The notes: generated by a model from the letters alone, not told the origin. 64,000 bases of DNA from Anaerolinea sp. (GCA_020725865.1 DYEC01000010.1:1-64000); one strand, 5' to 3'. Counted from the stretch's first letter, positions 18,303 through 27,946 are shown. Program-made: numbers and translations.

Positions 18303-19103
18303 ATGAAAATGACTATTTCGCTTGCTCAAATCAATATTGCCTTGGGTGACACCCGCCAAAACGTTTTGCTGGCAGAACAAATGATTGAACGGGCTGCCGG
18401 AGAACAAAGTAATATGATTTTGTTTCCTGAATTATGGACCAGTGGCTATGATCTGGAAAAACGACAGCTCTATGCTCATGAAAACCAGACCATTAATCAA
18501 ACCCTCAGTCAACTTGCTCGCGACCATAGAATCTGGATAGGTGGCTCCTGGATTACGGAACACAAAGGAAAGTTCTTCAATGCATTCCATTTGTTTGATC
18601 ATAATGGACAGAATGTAGCCAGCTATCGAAAAATTCACCTGTTTCGGCTGATGCACGAGGATCAGTGGCTATCTGCTGGAGACCATTTACAGGTCGTTGA
18701 AACACCTTGGGGAAAACTGGGATTGGCAATCTGTTATGATCTCAGATTCCCGGAGATGTTTCGCTACTATGCGCTTGCAGGAGCAGAAATTATTCTACTT
18801 GTTGCCCAATGGCCTGCGCGCAGAGCAGAGCATTGGAAGACGTTGATTCGGGCGCGCGCAATTGAAAATCAGCTTTACCTTGCTGCGATGAATTGCGTTG
18901 GCATTATTGGCAAGGAAACCTTTGGTGGCGCCAGTGCAATCATAGATCCCTGGGGGCGCGCTGTGATAGAGGGGGAAGACCAGCCCGCTTTGTTCACTGC
19001 TCAAATTGACTTGAATGAAGTTCAACGCGTTCGTCAATGGATGCCAGTTTTTCGGGATCGTAGAAGCGATATTTATGGCAACGAGAAAGAATCTGAATTC
19101 TAA
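18303..19103 (+). CDS. carbon-nitrogen hydrolase (nitrilase superfamily)
   Basis: The catalytic triad is visible: Glu43 (LFPELW), Lys110 (YRKIHLF) and Cys144 (AICYDLRFPE). The 266-residue length matches omega-amidase and other Nit-type amidases; the exact substrate cannot be told. The ATG at 18303 (or a second at 18309) is only about 10 bp after a TATAAT at 18287-18292, so the mRNA may have almost no leader. The stop codon is followed with no gap by the stop of a convergent gene. It is the only clearly soluble enzyme within the GT-C island. Confidence 0.82.
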   Translation: MKMTISLAQINIALGDTRQNVLLAEQMIERAAGEQSNMILFPELWTSGYDLEKRQLYAHENQTINQTLSQLARDHRIWIGGSWITEHKGKFFNAFHLFDHNGQNVASYRKIHLFRLMHEDQWLSAGDHLQVVETPWGKLGLAICYDLRFPEMFRYYALAGAEIILLVAQWPARRAEHWKTLIRARAIENQLYLAAMNCVGIIGKETFGGASAIIDPWGRAVIEGEDQPALFTAQIDLNEVQRVRQWMPVFRDRRSDIYGNEKESEF

Positions 19104-20735
19104 TCAAGGATGTAAATCACCTAAACCAATTTCTCGTGGATGTAACACTTGAGACAAGTTGTAATATACATGATAATCGCCGATATGCTTTTCCTTCCAA
19201 GATATCCCAAGCTCTGTAAACTTCTCAACCAGATAATCGTCTAAAGCTGGATTATTCGTTGTAATATATGCAACACGTTGACTCCTGCTTACCAATTCTG
19301 TGTAAGCATAATATCGGTCATCGCGCGGCGTATACCGCATATCTTGATGATACGGCAAACGCGGGGTAAAAATAATTTCCTCATTGGAAAGAAAAGCCAG
19401 CGGGTATGCAACCCAGTAATTGCTATACCCACGGGTTTCGTTCTGTTGTTTCAGGAAGTTTATTAATTCTGGCATGTAACGATGATCCAGTTGGGTCACT
19501 GCATCAAATTGAGTGGTAATACCTGGCGGGTAACGCACAGCGCATTGTATTGTTCCCCAAAGATTAAAAATCAACACAATACACACAATAACTACTTGAT
19601 AAACCCAACGACATCTTAGCCTGGTGATAACTTCGCCCGCGATTAAAGCCAGGATAACCCAAACAGGGACAAAATATCTTCCTGAAGGATCGACCCCAAA
19701 AGAAGTAAAAACAAAACCTACTGCCAGCGTCAGCACAACACCCGTTAATATTAAGTGTGAGAGGTTTCTTGTGTGACGATTGAAAAGAGAACGCCCCCAA
19801 ATCCACATCACCCCAATCCAGAAAACAAGCACAAACGGTGCAAGTGGAAAAGCCAGCCAGCGCACCTCCCAAGGAGGACGCAAACCCAACGCCACCGTTC
19901 CCCCCAAAACAACCAAACTAAACAGATGCACCCCAAGCCGCTCCAGCCAAGGAGTTTGTTCTACGGCAACAGCCATGCCCAGTAATTCCGCCAGAAGTTG
20001 CCTTAAACCATTCTGCCCCACATAAATCCACCAGGGCAAAGAGCCAATCACAAAGTTAAGAAGAAACATTCCGGCATTCAAAAGGATGGATTGAGTCTTT
20101 AATTGCCCGCGCCGAATATACGCCATCCAGAGAACGCCGCAGCTCGTTGGAATGGTATATACCAATGTCAGACCGTTTGTCCACAATCCCAAACCAATAA
20201 GCATTCCCAACAATGTGACTAACGGTGTACAAGAAGAAGCTCTGTTATCCTGAATGAGTTGGATGATCTTAATACCAGATAACAAGATCAGATTTCCAAT
20301 CAGCAATGCTTCGCCATACCCTCCCAAGCTGGCAGTTGTATATAACGTTACATTAACGGTGGGGATTGCCAGAAGAGCCGCTGTAAACGATTTACCACTT
20401 TTTGAGGGCACAAAAACCCTCTGGGCAATCTGAACCGTGGTTATAATTACGCCAAGATAAAGCAGTATCTGTACAACTCGAACAACCCAAACCTTCATGC
20501 CAAACACAGAAAATCCAATCGCCACCAGCATCGCATCCAGGCTACCCATGTATGCTTGACCATAAAAGAAAACTGGGCGCTCACCTTCAAGAACAATATG
20601 TCTCGCCATTAACGCAACGATTGCCTCATCAGAGTTAAAGGGGATACAGTCGAAAGCCATGAGTAAAAGCTTAAGACTGGCTGCAATCAACAGAAACCAG
20701 AGCATTGGGATCGTATCTATTTTTTTGCTGGTCAA
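19104..20735 (-). CDS. GT-C/ArnT-like integral membrane glycosyltransferase-like protein
   Basis: This protein has 543 residues and about eleven membrane helices. The first loop reads IPFNSDEAIVALMARHI, then FFYGQAYMGSLDA, the layout of GT39/PMT-type enzymes with the acidic DE pair in loop 1. The C-terminal part (about 440-543) is soluble and contains NEEIIFTPRLPYHQDMRYTP. The gene has no gap to the convergent nitrilase gene. It is transcribed away from the GT-C gene at 20814, with a 78-bp divergent spacer in which I see no clear promoter. Confidence 0.65.
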   Translation of the reverse strand: MTSKKIDTIPMLWFLLIAASLKLLLMAFDCIPFNSDEAIVALMARHIVLEGERPVFFYGQAYMGSLDAMLVAIGFSVFGMKVWVVRVVQILLYLGVIITTVQIAQRVFVPSKSGKSFTAALLAIPTVNVTLYTTASLGGYGEALLIGNLILLSGIKIIQLIQDNRASSCTPLVTLLGMLIGLGLWTNGLTLVYTIPTSCGVLWMAYIRRGQLKTQSILLNAGMFLLNFVIGSLPWWIYVGQNGLRQLLAELLGMAVAVEQTPWLERLGVHLFSLVVLGGTVALGLRPPWEVRWLAFPLAPFVLVFWIGVMWIWGRSLFNRHTRNLSHLILTGVVLTLAVGFVFTSFGVDPSGRYFVPVWVILALIAGEVITRLRCRWVYQVVIVCIVLIFNLWGTIQCAVRYPPGITTQFDAVTQLDHRYMPELINFLKQQNETRGYSNYWVAYPLAFLSNEEIIFTPRLPYHQDMRYTPRDDRYYAYTELVSRSQRVAYITTNNPALDDYLVEKFTELGISWKEKHIGDYHVYYNLSQVLHPREIGLGDLHP

Positions 20736-20813
20736 GGAACCACCGAAATGAGATATAGATTATGGATTATTTTATTCCCGGCTCAAAAGGAAAGCAACTT
20801 TTGGAGATGAAAT

Positions 20814-22112
20814 GTGAAGATAATCAGAGCAAATAACTGGCTGTTGTTCACCACAATCTTGTTGCTCTCAATCGGATACCTGGCCCGCGTTCCAGTTGTG
20901 CCGTTTCACCCCGATGAACAAACTCAATTGTTTATGAGTGGTGACCTGGAACGATTTTTTGCAAATCCCACTGACCTGTTCTGGAACCCGGAGCGCGAGC
21001 AAGACGTCCGTCAACAGTACCGGGAATTGGACGCCCCAATCACCCGATTGCTGCTTGGGCTGGGTCGTCAATTAGTTAGATTACCCGCGCCAACGGTTGA
21101 TTGGGATTGGACAAAAGATTGGCAGTACAACGAACGTGCTGGAGCTGTGCCATCCCAACGACTACTGGTAACAGGGCGACTTTCTGTTGCCTTCCTCTTT
21201 CCTATTAGCTTATTGCTCATTTTCCAGATCGGGTATGCTATAGGAGGAAAATCTATCGCATGGCTCACAATGCTGTCATTAGCCAGCAACGCCTTGGTAT
21301 TACTACATACCCGCCGGGCAATGGCTGAAAGCACCTTGCTCTTCACTTCTATTCTCACTCTCTGGACACTACAACGCTTTAGACAAAACACTTACCTGCT
21401 GGCAATACCTGCCGCTTTGGCTTTCAACGCCAAGCAATCTAACGCTCCTCTGGCACTTATCTGCCTAATCGCTATCCTTTTCCCATTGGTTGAAAAAAAA
21501 CCGTTGCTTAGGAAAAGACTTCTCCAGGTCGCACTCTTCCTCGTTATATTCGTTGCCATCACTGTAATTCTCAACCCATTTCTTTGGAGTGACCCCTGGA
21601 AGGCAGCGCAGGCTGCGTGGCTGGCGCGCAAAGATTTAGTGCAACGTCAGGCTGCTGTTCTGGCATTGGGAAATCCTCATCTAGTATGGGAAACTATCCC
21701 AGAGCGAATCCTGGGGTTGTTCATCCACCTATTCTTAAGTCCTCCTGCCATTGGTGATGTTGCAAATTATCTGGAACAGACTCGGATTTCCGAAATAATT
21801 TACTTTTCCAATCCAATGACCTGGATATCGCGTGGCTTAATTGCTGGCACGATAATGGAAATTTTGACCTTCTATGGCTTTATCGTCGCCCCACTGCGGG
21901 CCAGGCTTACCGATCTTTCAGCCCGACGTTATACCCTATTACTTTGGATGGGAACGTTGATACAAATCACGGTTCAGGTTTACCTGATACCATTGCCATT
22001 TCAGCGCTATGTGATGCCATTAGTACCCTTTGCTTGCATCTGGCTGGCTTTCGGTCTCTATAGCCTTGGAAGGCTTGGTCTTGCCCTTCTTAAAAAGGCA
22101 ACTCAGCCATAA
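20814..22112 (+). CDS. GT39-like membrane glycosyltransferase-like protein
   Basis: The start is a GTG with GGAG about 8 nt upstream. The protein has 432 residues and about nine membrane helices. Loop 1 carries VPFHPDEQTQLFMSGDL with the acidic DE pair, and HTRRAMAESTLLFTSILTLW follows in the usual helix. This arrangement fits a dolichyl- or polyprenyl-phosphate-mannose-dependent transferase. Unlike its neighbours it lacks a large soluble C-terminal domain and ends soon after the last helix. The donor and acceptor are unknown. Confidence 0.65.
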   Translation: MKIIRANNWLLFTTILLLSIGYLARVPVVPFHPDEQTQLFMSGDLERFFANPTDLFWNPEREQDVRQQYRELDAPITRLLLGLGRQLVRLPAPTVDWDWTKDWQYNERAGAVPSQRLLVTGRLSVAFLFPISLLLIFQIGYAIGGKSIAWLTMLSLASNALVLLHTRRAMAESTLLFTSILTLWTLQRFRQNTYLLAIPAALAFNAKQSNAPLALICLIAILFPLVEKKPLLRKRLLQVALFLVIFVAITVILNPFLWSDPWKAAQAAWLARKDLVQRQAAVLALGNPHLVWETIPERILGLFIHLFLSPPAIGDVANYLEQTRISEIIYFSNPMTWISRGLIAGTIMEILTFYGFIVAPLRARLTDLSARRYTLLLWMGTLIQITVQVYLIPLPFQRYVMPLVPFACIWLAFGLYSLGRLGLALLKKATQP

Positions 22113-22165
22113 AGGAGTAAAAAAATTCCTGTTGGTTTGAAAGGACTATCGCTTTAGGAAAACCA

Positions 22166-23293
22166 TCAAATAGAACGATGAAATATTCGATGGACCTTAT
22201 AAATCTCTAACCCAAGCGTGGCTATATCTTTTCTTACCATTTCGGCAGTATCTGCCATTTGGGTAGCTTCTGCATGCTCGAAGCCTCCTTCGATGACCGT
22301 CTTTACCATTTCGTCATAAAGAAGCACATTACCACCGCGGCCCTGGTATTCTGGTAAGATACCAACACCATTCAATGAAATCCATTTGGTGCGTCTAAAT
22401 TCAAGCAAAATATCAATAATCGCAAAAGGTGTGATTCTTCCACCGTGACGCTGTAAAGCAGCAGAAACATCAGGAAAACCAAAAATAAAACCAACAATAT
22501 CATCTTTGTACATTACAAGTTTAATATATTTTGGATCAGCAATAACCAGAAGCGTATCCACTAAAGTCTTCACCTCGTTTCGACTAAGTGGATAATATTC
22601 CCAGTTATTCACAAATGTTTTATTATAGGTTTCGCCAATTCGCCAAGCCCACTCTCGCAGTTCTTTCTTGGACGTAAACCCCTTAACTTTGAATGTTCCT
22701 CGCTCCCTAACACGGCGTGCAATTTCAGCCGCCTTATCCGGTAACTTGAACCGTTCTCTAGGAGCATAGCAGGAAACGAAATCGTTTTCCTTCTCGAAGC
22801 CAATTCGCTCCATCAATTCGCCGTAATATGGATAGTTATAATTCATCATCGTCATCATCTGACGATGCTCAAAACCTTTGACCTGGATACCGTAACCATC
22901 AAAAGCACTAAAACCTTTCGGACCCACAATCTCGGTCATTCCCCGCTCGCGTCCCCAAGCGCTCGCTTGATCAAATAACGCCTCAAACACTCCCTGATCT
23001 TCTACAGCATCAAATAAATAAAACTGAATTTTTCTTGTATGATGGTACTCATTAAAAGGCTTATTTTCCATTACAGCTATGCGCCCAACCACGCGATCAT
23101 CACGCATTGCCAGAAAGAAATCAGCATCTGAATGTTCATAAAAAGGATGTTTCTTTCTATTCAGCATTAAAGCAATATCAGACCAAAATGGCGGGACCCA
23201 CTGCGGACATCCTCTATAAAGATCATAATGAAATTGGATGAATCGTTTTACTTCAGATTTTGATTCCGTGTCGATTTTCACCACTTTCAACAT
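22166..23293 (-). CDS. GNAT-superfamily acyltransferase-like protein (YghO type)
   Basis: The protein has 375 residues from the ATG at 23293, which has a GGAGG 7 nt upstream; a longer frame starting 6 codons earlier lacks that support. The N-terminal half has FIQFHYDLYRGCPQWVPPF and FLAMRDDRVVGRIAVMEN, a GNAT-like strand pattern. A second GNAT-like core lies near the C-terminus (SLNGVGILPEYQGRGGNVLLY) and contains the acetyl-CoA loop QGRGGN. It is probably a cytosolic N-acyltransferase of unknown substrate. A TTGACA/TATTAA promoter lies at 23372-23400. Confidence 0.75.
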   Translation of the reverse strand: MLKVVKIDTESKSEVKRFIQFHYDLYRGCPQWVPPFWSDIALMLNRKKHPFYEHSDADFFLAMRDDRVVGRIAVMENKPFNEYHHTRKIQFYLFDAVEDQGVFEALFDQASAWGRERGMTEIVGPKGFSAFDGYGIQVKGFEHRQMMTMMNYNYPYYGELMERIGFEKENDFVSCYAPRERFKLPDKAAEIARRVRERGTFKVKGFTSKKELREWAWRIGETYNKTFVNNWEYYPLSRNEVKTLVDTLLVIADPKYIKLVMYKDDIVGFIFGFPDVSAALQRHGGRITPFAIIDILLEFRRTKWISLNGVGILPEYQGRGGNVLLYDEMVKTVIEGGFEHAEATQMADTAEMVRKDIATLGLEIYKVHRIFHRSI

Positions 23294-23371
23294 AAAGACC
23301 TCCAAAAACAAAAAATGATCGTCTCACCTAAAACAGTATACACCTGAACCAGACATTAGATGCGCCATAAC

Positions 23372-23400
23372 TTAATAATTTTGTATAAACCCCTTGTCAA
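23372..23400 (-). promoter_or_regulatory. promoter of the GNAT-like gene
   Basis: On the minus strand a perfect TTGACA (23395-23400) and TATTAA (23372-23377) are 17 bp apart. The leader to the ATG at 23293 would be about 70 nt. Confidence 0.6.
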
Positions 23401-23472
23401 TAAATTTTATCGGTAATTAATCTATTATAATCAGATATATATTATCCAAGTTTTATTTCTTGTGAGCGTTCA

Positions 23473-25509
23473 ATGGCAAATCGCCTTGCAAATGAAACTT
23501 CCCCCTACCTGCTCCAACATGCAAACAATCCGGTAGATTGGTATCCATGGGGGCAGGAAGCCCTTGAAAAAGCACGTAACGAGGATAAACCAATCTTCCT
23601 CAGCATTGGCTATGCAGCCTGTCACTGGTGTCATGTGATGGAGCACGAGTCTTTCGAGGATCCGGAAATCGCGGCTCTGATGAACGAATATTTCATCAAC
23701 ATTAAAGTTGATCGCGAGGAACGTCCTGACCTGGATACAATATATATGTCAGCGACCGTTTCAATGACCGGCTCAGGGGGCTGGCCCATGTCGGTTTTTT
23801 TGACCCCCGACCTCAAGCCCTTTTTTGCCGGCACTTATTTTCCTCCCACGCCCCGCCATAATTTGCCATCATTTCGAGACGTGCTGATCGCAATTGCAGA
23901 TGCATGGAAAAATAATCGCGAGCAACTCCTTGCCGCCGGTAATGCAATAACTCACTATCTCCAGTCGCAAATAGGACAACGAAAATCTCAAACTGGTTTC
24001 TCTTCTGAATACCTTGAAACAGCAGTTCAGAATTTAACAAGACAATATGACTCGAAGTATGGGGGATGGGGAACAGCCCCCAAGTTCCCTCAACCCTTGG
24101 TTATTGAATTCTTGCTTCGACGTGCCACACGTGGTGATCAGAAAGCATTACAAATGGCTTTGCATGCATTGGACGCAATGGCAAAAGGTGGTATGTATGA
24201 CATTGTAGGTGGCGGATTTGCCAGATATAGCGTAGATTACCGATGGCATGTACCCCACTTTGAAAAAATGTTATATGACAATGCCCAACTCATCCTAGCA
24301 TACTTGCACGCTTACCTTATCAGCGGAAACAACAGATATCGAAAGGTTTGTGAACAGACGCTGGAATTTCTTATCCGAGAGTTAAAGCATCCGGAAGGAG
24401 GGTTTTATAGTAGCTTAGACGCCGATTCAGAAGGCGAAGAAGGGAAATTTTATACCTGGACTACAAATGAATTAAGGGACATCCTCAAGGATAACTTTGA
24501 TTTGTTTAAAGCAGCCCATCAAATTCCTGAAGAAGGCAACTGGGAAGATAGAGTAGTTTTACAACGCGTACTGGAAAACGCTACACTGGCCGAAACGCTT
24601 GGGCTAGATGAAAAGACAGTCCAAACGCGACTGAACGATTGCTATTCCCGATTGTTTGCCCGCCGGAAAGAACGTGTTGCACCAGCTACCGATGATAAAG
24701 TTATAACCTATTGGAATTGCTTGGCCATCATCGCATTTGCCGAAGCTGGACGTTACTTTAAAAGTTCACGATACTTAAACGTGGCAAAGTGCTGTGCTAA
24801 ATTTTTAATAGAGAATTTGCGTGTTGATGGAAAACTGTACCGCTCTTGGCGCAATGGCAAAGCCAAGCATTCTGCTTATCTAGAAGATTACGCCGGTTTC
24901 ATCCTAGCGTTGTTATCACTTTATCAATCTGATCCTAATCCAGAATGGTATTCACTGGCTTTGAGCCTTGCGAAAGAAATGATCACACACTTTACCGACC
25001 CAAATGGTGGTTTCTTTGATACTCAAGATGCCCATGAAATGTTGCTATATCGCCCGAAGAACATGCAGGATAGTCCAACACCTTGCGGAAATTCTCTTGC
25101 AGCAACTGCATTAATCACCTTGGCATTCTACGGAGACCTTCATGATCAGTTGATCATAGTTGAGGATATGATTTCCGCGGTTTTGGAAACAGCAGCGAAC
25201 TACCCAACTGCATTCGCGCAATGGCTTTGCGCAGCAGATTTTGCACTTGGCCCAGTTCAACAGGTTGTTGTACTGGGCGATCAAGAGCATCCTCAAACGC
25301 AAGAAATGTTAGATGAACTATGGAAAAGCTACCGTCCCAGAATAGTCGTGGCAATTTCACCCTACCCGCCAATGGAACTTATCCCTTCATTACTTCAAAA
25401 TAGACTCCTGAAAGACGGTCAACCTACTGCCTACATTTGTAATCATTTTGTATGCCATCAGCCCGTCAATGATCCTTTAGAGATGTCCAGACAGCTAACA
25501 GCACAATAA
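23473..25509 (+). CDS. YyaL-type thioredoxin-domain protein (DUF255)
   Basis: The 678 residues comprise an N-terminal thioredoxin-like DUF255 domain (about 1-165) and a C-terminal (alpha/alpha)6 glycosidase-like barrel (about 190-640). Signatures are [20 protein letters not shown] at the start, the redox motif CHWC, and [11 protein letters not shown]. Further hallmarks are [17 protein letters not shown] and [15 protein letters not shown]. The family is widespread in bacteria and animals (SPATA20) and its reaction is still unknown. It appears to be a single-gene unit, with 107 bp to murA. Confidence 0.92.
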   Translation: MANRLANETSPYLLQHANNPVDWYPWGQEALEKARNEDKPIFLSIGYAACHWCHVMEHESFEDPEIAALMNEYFINIKVDREERPDLDTIYMSATVSMTGSGGWPMSVFLTPDLKPFFAGTYFPPTPRHNLPSFRDVLIAIADAWKNNREQLLAAGNAITHYLQSQIGQRKSQTGFSSEYLETAVQNLTRQYDSKYGGWGTAPKFPQPLVIEFLLRRATRGDQKALQMALHALDAMAKGGMYDIVGGGFARYSVDYRWHVPHFEKMLYDNAQLILAYLHAYLISGNNRYRKVCEQTLEFLIRELKHPEGGFYSSLDADSEGEEGKFYTWTTNELRDILKDNFDLFKAAHQIPEEGNWEDRVVLQRVLENATLAETLGLDEKTVQTRLNDCYSRLFARRKERVAPATDDKVITYWNCLAIIAFAEAGRYFKSSRYLNVAKCCAKFLIENLRVDGKLYRSWRNGKAKHSAYLEDYAGFILALLSLYQSDPNPEWYSLALSLAKEMITHFTDPNGGFFDTQDAHEMLLYRPKNMQDSPTPCGNSLAATALITLAFYGDLHDQLIIVEDMISAVLETAANYPTAFAQWLCAADFALGPVQQVVVLGDQEHPQTQEMLDELWKSYRPRIVVAISPYPPMELIPSLLQNRLLKDGQPTAYICNHFVCHQPVNDPLEMSRQLTAQ

Positions 25510-25552
25510 CCCATGAGTTGACCATGCCCGGGTAAAATAAATCAAAGCCCCA

Positions 25553-25582
25553 TTTAGAGAATAAAACGCAACGCGGTATACT
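25553..25582 (+). promoter_or_regulatory. possible murA promoter
   Basis: TTTAGA (25553-25558) and TATACT (25577-25582) are 18 bp apart, about 35 bp before the murA GTG. The match is moderate and no other candidate in the gap is better. Confidence 0.35.
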
Positions 25583-25616
25583 TAATAAGATCGACTCAAG
25601 ATACAAGGAGGCTGAC

Positions 25617-26897
25617 GTGGAGAAATTTTTGATTCAAGGCGGCACTCCACTGAGGGGAGAAGTCACCCCTGCTGGTAACAAAAACGCTGCGCTACCCTTG
25701 CTTGCTGCCTGCCTGCTGACAAAAGAAGCGGTTATTTTACGAAATGTTCCAGATATTCTGGATGTTAGGACCATGCGCGCCTTAATAGAAAGCCTAGGAG
25801 TAGAAATTACGACGCTGGATCAACATACATGGAAAGTTCAGGCAAAACAAGTGCGTCCAGCTGATTTAGACCCCGACCTTTGCAAGAAAATCCGCGCCTC
25901 AATTTTGTTAGCTGGTCCGATGACCGCCCGCTCCGGGGAACTTCAACTTCCCCCACCTGGTGGAGATGTTATCGGGCGGCGAAGGGTGGATACACACATA
26001 CTGGCATTGCAAAAATTGGGCGCAAAAGTCAGCTACGATCGAAAATTCCATTTTCAAGCTGACCGGCTTACCGGTGCCGATATTCTATTAGACGAAGCAA
26101 GTGTCACTGCAACCGAGAACGCGATTATGGCTTGTGTAACGGCGCGCGGAAAATCAACTATACGCAACGCCGCTTCTGAACCACATGTTCAGGAATTATG
26201 TTACTTTCTGAACGCACTAGGAGCAAAAATTGAAAATATCGGCTCAAACACATTAAATATCACTGGTGTCGAAGAACTCCATGGTGGTGAATTTACCATC
26301 GGGCCGGACTATCTGGAGGTGGTCAGTTTTATTGGCGCAGCCGCCGTCACGCATGGTAGCATCCGTGTTAGAAAAGCAGGTCACCAATATCTCGATATGA
26401 TTCGTCTGGTATTGGGAAGATTAGGGGTTCACTGGCTTGTCGAGGGTGAAGATATTATCGTTCCCGAAGATCAACGCCTTATAATTGAGCCTGATCTTGG
26501 CGGGGCAATTCCCGAAATTAGCGTTATGCCCTGGCCCGCTTTCCCCACCGATTTAATGAGCATTGCCATTGTCATTGCAACCCAATCACGCGGTACTGTT
26601 CTTTTTCACGACTGGATGTATCCAAGCCGAATGTATTTCACTGACAAACTGGTCGGTATGGGAGCTCAGATTGTATTGTGTGATCCACACCGTTGCATCG
26701 TTCAAGGTCCCACGCAATTGTATGGAGAAAAAATGGAAAGCCCGGATATCCGCGCCGGTATGGCGCTTGTGCTGGCAGCCCTTTCCGCACAGGGTAGCTC
26801 TGTCATCAGAAATATTGGGCAAATTGACAGAGGATATGAAAGAGTGGACGAAAAATTAATCGCACTTGGCGCAAAAATCGAACGCCGCAACGAATAA
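25617..26897 (+). CDS. murA: UDP-N-acetylglucosamine 1-carboxyvinyltransferase MurA
   Basis: MurA transfers enolpyruvate from PEP to UDP-GlcNAc, the first committed step of peptidoglycan synthesis. The 426 residues begin MEKFLIQGGTPLRGEV, with the catalytic Lys22 in GNKNAALPLLA. The PEP-binding loop reads PPPGGDVIGRRRVD, so the usual catalytic Cys (PGGCAIG) is Asp117, codon GAT at 25965-25967. Cys-to-Asp at this site is known from mycobacteria and chlamydiae and makes MurA insensitive to fosfomycin while keeping activity. The gene starts at GTG after an AAGGAGG site and ends in its own terminator. Confidence 0.94.
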   Translation: MEKFLIQGGTPLRGEVTPAGNKNAALPLLAACLLTKEAVILRNVPDILDVRTMRALIESLGVEITTLDQHTWKVQAKQVRPADLDPDLCKKIRASILLAGPMTARSGELQLPPPGGDVIGRRRVDTHILALQKLGAKVSYDRKFHFQADRLTGADILLDEASVTATENAIMACVTARGKSTIRNAASEPHVQELCYFLNALGAKIENIGSNTLNITGVEELHGGEFTIGPDYLEVVSFIGAAAVTHGSIRVRKAGHQYLDMIRLVLGRLGVHWLVEGEDIIVPEDQRLIIEPDLGGAIPEISVMPWPAFPTDLMSIAIVIATQSRGTVLFHDWMYPSRMYFTDKLVGMGAQIVLCDPHRCIVQGPTQLYGEKMESPDIRAGMALVLAALSAQGSSVIRNIGQIDRGYERVDEKLIALGAKIERRNE

Positions 26898-26913
26898 GTT
26901 GCGGCGTTTATTA
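26881..26913 (+). terminator. murA terminator whose loop contains the stop codon
   Basis: An 11-bp perfect stem AACGCCGCAAC/GTTGCGGCGTT (26881-26891 with 26898-26908) encloses the loop GAATAA, in which TAA is the murA stop codon. A T-rich tail (TATTAT) follows. The left arm encodes the last residues of MurA. Confidence 0.72.
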
Positions 26914-26933
26914 TGAAAAGCAATTATTTGAAA

Positions 26934-27284
26934 TTACGACGAAGAGTCGCTGACCACATCAAGAAACTGAGATACAGCCTCTCTCAGCAAGGTCTCAGGA
27001 AGCGCTCCCACCTGGCGGTGCACAATCTTACCGCCCGAAATAAAAAGCATAGTAGGAATACTTTGAATCCCATATTTACTTGCCCATTCCTGGTTTTCAT
27101 CCGTATTGACTTTCGCCACCAAAAGCTTGCCCGCATATTCTTTTGCCAGTTTATCCAAAACCGGTGCGACCATTCGACAAGGCCCACACCATGGCGCCCA
27201 AAAATCAACAATAACCGGAATAGTGGACTGCAAGACCGCTTTCTCAAACGCGGCATCTGTTACGTGAACAGGCTCATCAATCAT
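26934..27284 (-). CDS. trxA: thioredoxin
   Basis: The protein has 116 residues with the active site WCGPC in VIVDFWAPWCGPCRMVAPV, and the cis-Pro motif SIPTMLFISGG. This is a standard cytosolic thioredoxin that reduces protein disulphides together with thioredoxin reductase, which is not in the window. A Ser-rich tail of about six residues follows the fold. It is probably a single-gene unit lying convergent to murA. Confidence 0.95.
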   Translation of the reverse strand: MIDEPVHVTDAAFEKAVLQSTIPVIVDFWAPWCGPCRMVAPVLDKLAKEYAGKLLVAKVNTDENQEWASKYGIQSIPTMLFISGGKIVHRQVGALPETLLREAVSQFLDVVSDSSS

Positions 27285-27361
27285 GGTAAATCCTTTTTAC
27301 AATAGTAATGGTGAATTGCAGATAAAATAATTTTACCAAATATCAGCTCAATTGCGCCTTC

Positions 27362-27395
27362 AAAAAACTGGCTACCTCTTTTCGAGGTAGCCAGT
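27362..27395 (-). terminator. rho-independent terminator after hsp20
   Basis: On the minus strand a perfect 12-bp stem (27384-27395 with 27367-27378, ACTGGCTACCTC) with a 5-nt loop is followed by a run of U residues (27362-27366). It lies directly after the Hsp20 stop codon. Confidence 0.88.
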
Positions 27396-27402
27396 GTGAG
27401 AA

Positions 27403-27843
27403 TTACTTGGCTTTGACCGTGATCGTCTTTGGCTTAACTTCCTCGGCTTTTGGCAGAACCAAGGTCAAAACGCCATTTTCGAATTCGGCTTTTGCCTTAT
27501 CAGCCACAACAGGAACCGGCAAACTTACCGAACGTGAAAAGCTGCCAAAGCTGCGCTCTTTCAGATGATAATTGGCTTCCTTGACCTCGCTATCCTGTTT
27601 CACCTCGCCGCGTAGCGTCAGCACATCACCAGTGATGGAGACCTGCAAATCTTCTGCCTTGACGCCGGGAAGCGTTGCCTTAACCACAACTTCGTTTTCC
27701 GTTTGGTACATATCCATAGCCGGATAGCCAAATTCCCGGATGACACCAAATTGCCGAGCAAATACATCATCGAACAATCGGTCAATTACGTCTCGCATGG
27801 TCAAGAAATCGCGCATGGGTTCCCAACGAATCAGATTGGACAT
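27403..27843 (-). CDS. Hsp20/alpha-crystallin family small heat-shock protein
   Basis: Small heat-shock proteins hold unfolding proteins in an ATP-independent way and form oligomers. This one has 146 residues from the ATG at 27843, chosen because AAGGAGG lies 8 nt upstream. The alpha-crystallin domain spans about 38-140, with ENEVVVKATLPGVKAEDLQV and the terminal FENGVLTLVLPKAEE. The C-terminal PKTITVKAK provides the I-x-I/V-type anchoring motif. The N-terminus (MRDFLTMRDVIDRLFDD) is typical. A promoter-proximal inverted repeat may regulate it. Confidence 0.93.
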   Translation of the reverse strand: MSNLIRWEPMRDFLTMRDVIDRLFDDVFARQFGVIREFGYPAMDMYQTENEVVVKATLPGVKAEDLQVSITGDVLTLRGEVKQDSEVKEANYHLKERSFGSFSRSVSLPVPVVADKAKAEFENGVLTLVLPKAEEVKPKTITVKAK

Positions 27844-27880
27844 ATGCAGCACCTCCTTCCTGAAATCGTTTCTTTATTTC

Positions 27881-27930
27881 TAGCGCAACTATACGCTAAA
27901 ACCATAAGAAAAATGCATGAATTTTGTAAA
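27881..27930 (-). promoter_or_regulatory. candidate hsp20 promoter with inverted repeat at the start site
   Basis: On the minus strand TTTACA (27925-27930) and TATGGT (27901-27906) are 18 bp apart. Directly downstream an inverted repeat TAGCG-N8-CGCTA (27881-27898) would cover the transcription start. It does not match the CIRCE sequence (TTAGCACTC-N9-GAGTGCTAA) beyond the outer bases. An operator is plausible but unproven. Confidence 0.3.
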
Positions 27931-27946
27931 AAATTTGTTTGTATTA

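Noticed and set aside
13723-22112. GT-C island as a horizontally acquired island
   Set aside because: I see no integrase, tRNA junction, repeats or transposase, and no clear shift in base use by eye; a computed composition profile would be needed.
23426-23431. TATAAT upstream of the yyaL gene as a promoter
   Set aside because: No -35 at workable distance and no TG for an extended -10; the surrounding sequence is AT-rich so the match may be chance.
26913-27305. Open frame of 130 codons antisense to trxA
   Set aside because: Overlaps the complete thioredoxin gene and lacks a start signal.
27881-27898. CIRCE element for HrcA control of hsp20
   Set aside because: Only the outer bases agree with TTAGCACTC-N9-GAGTGCTAA; the inner bases differ.
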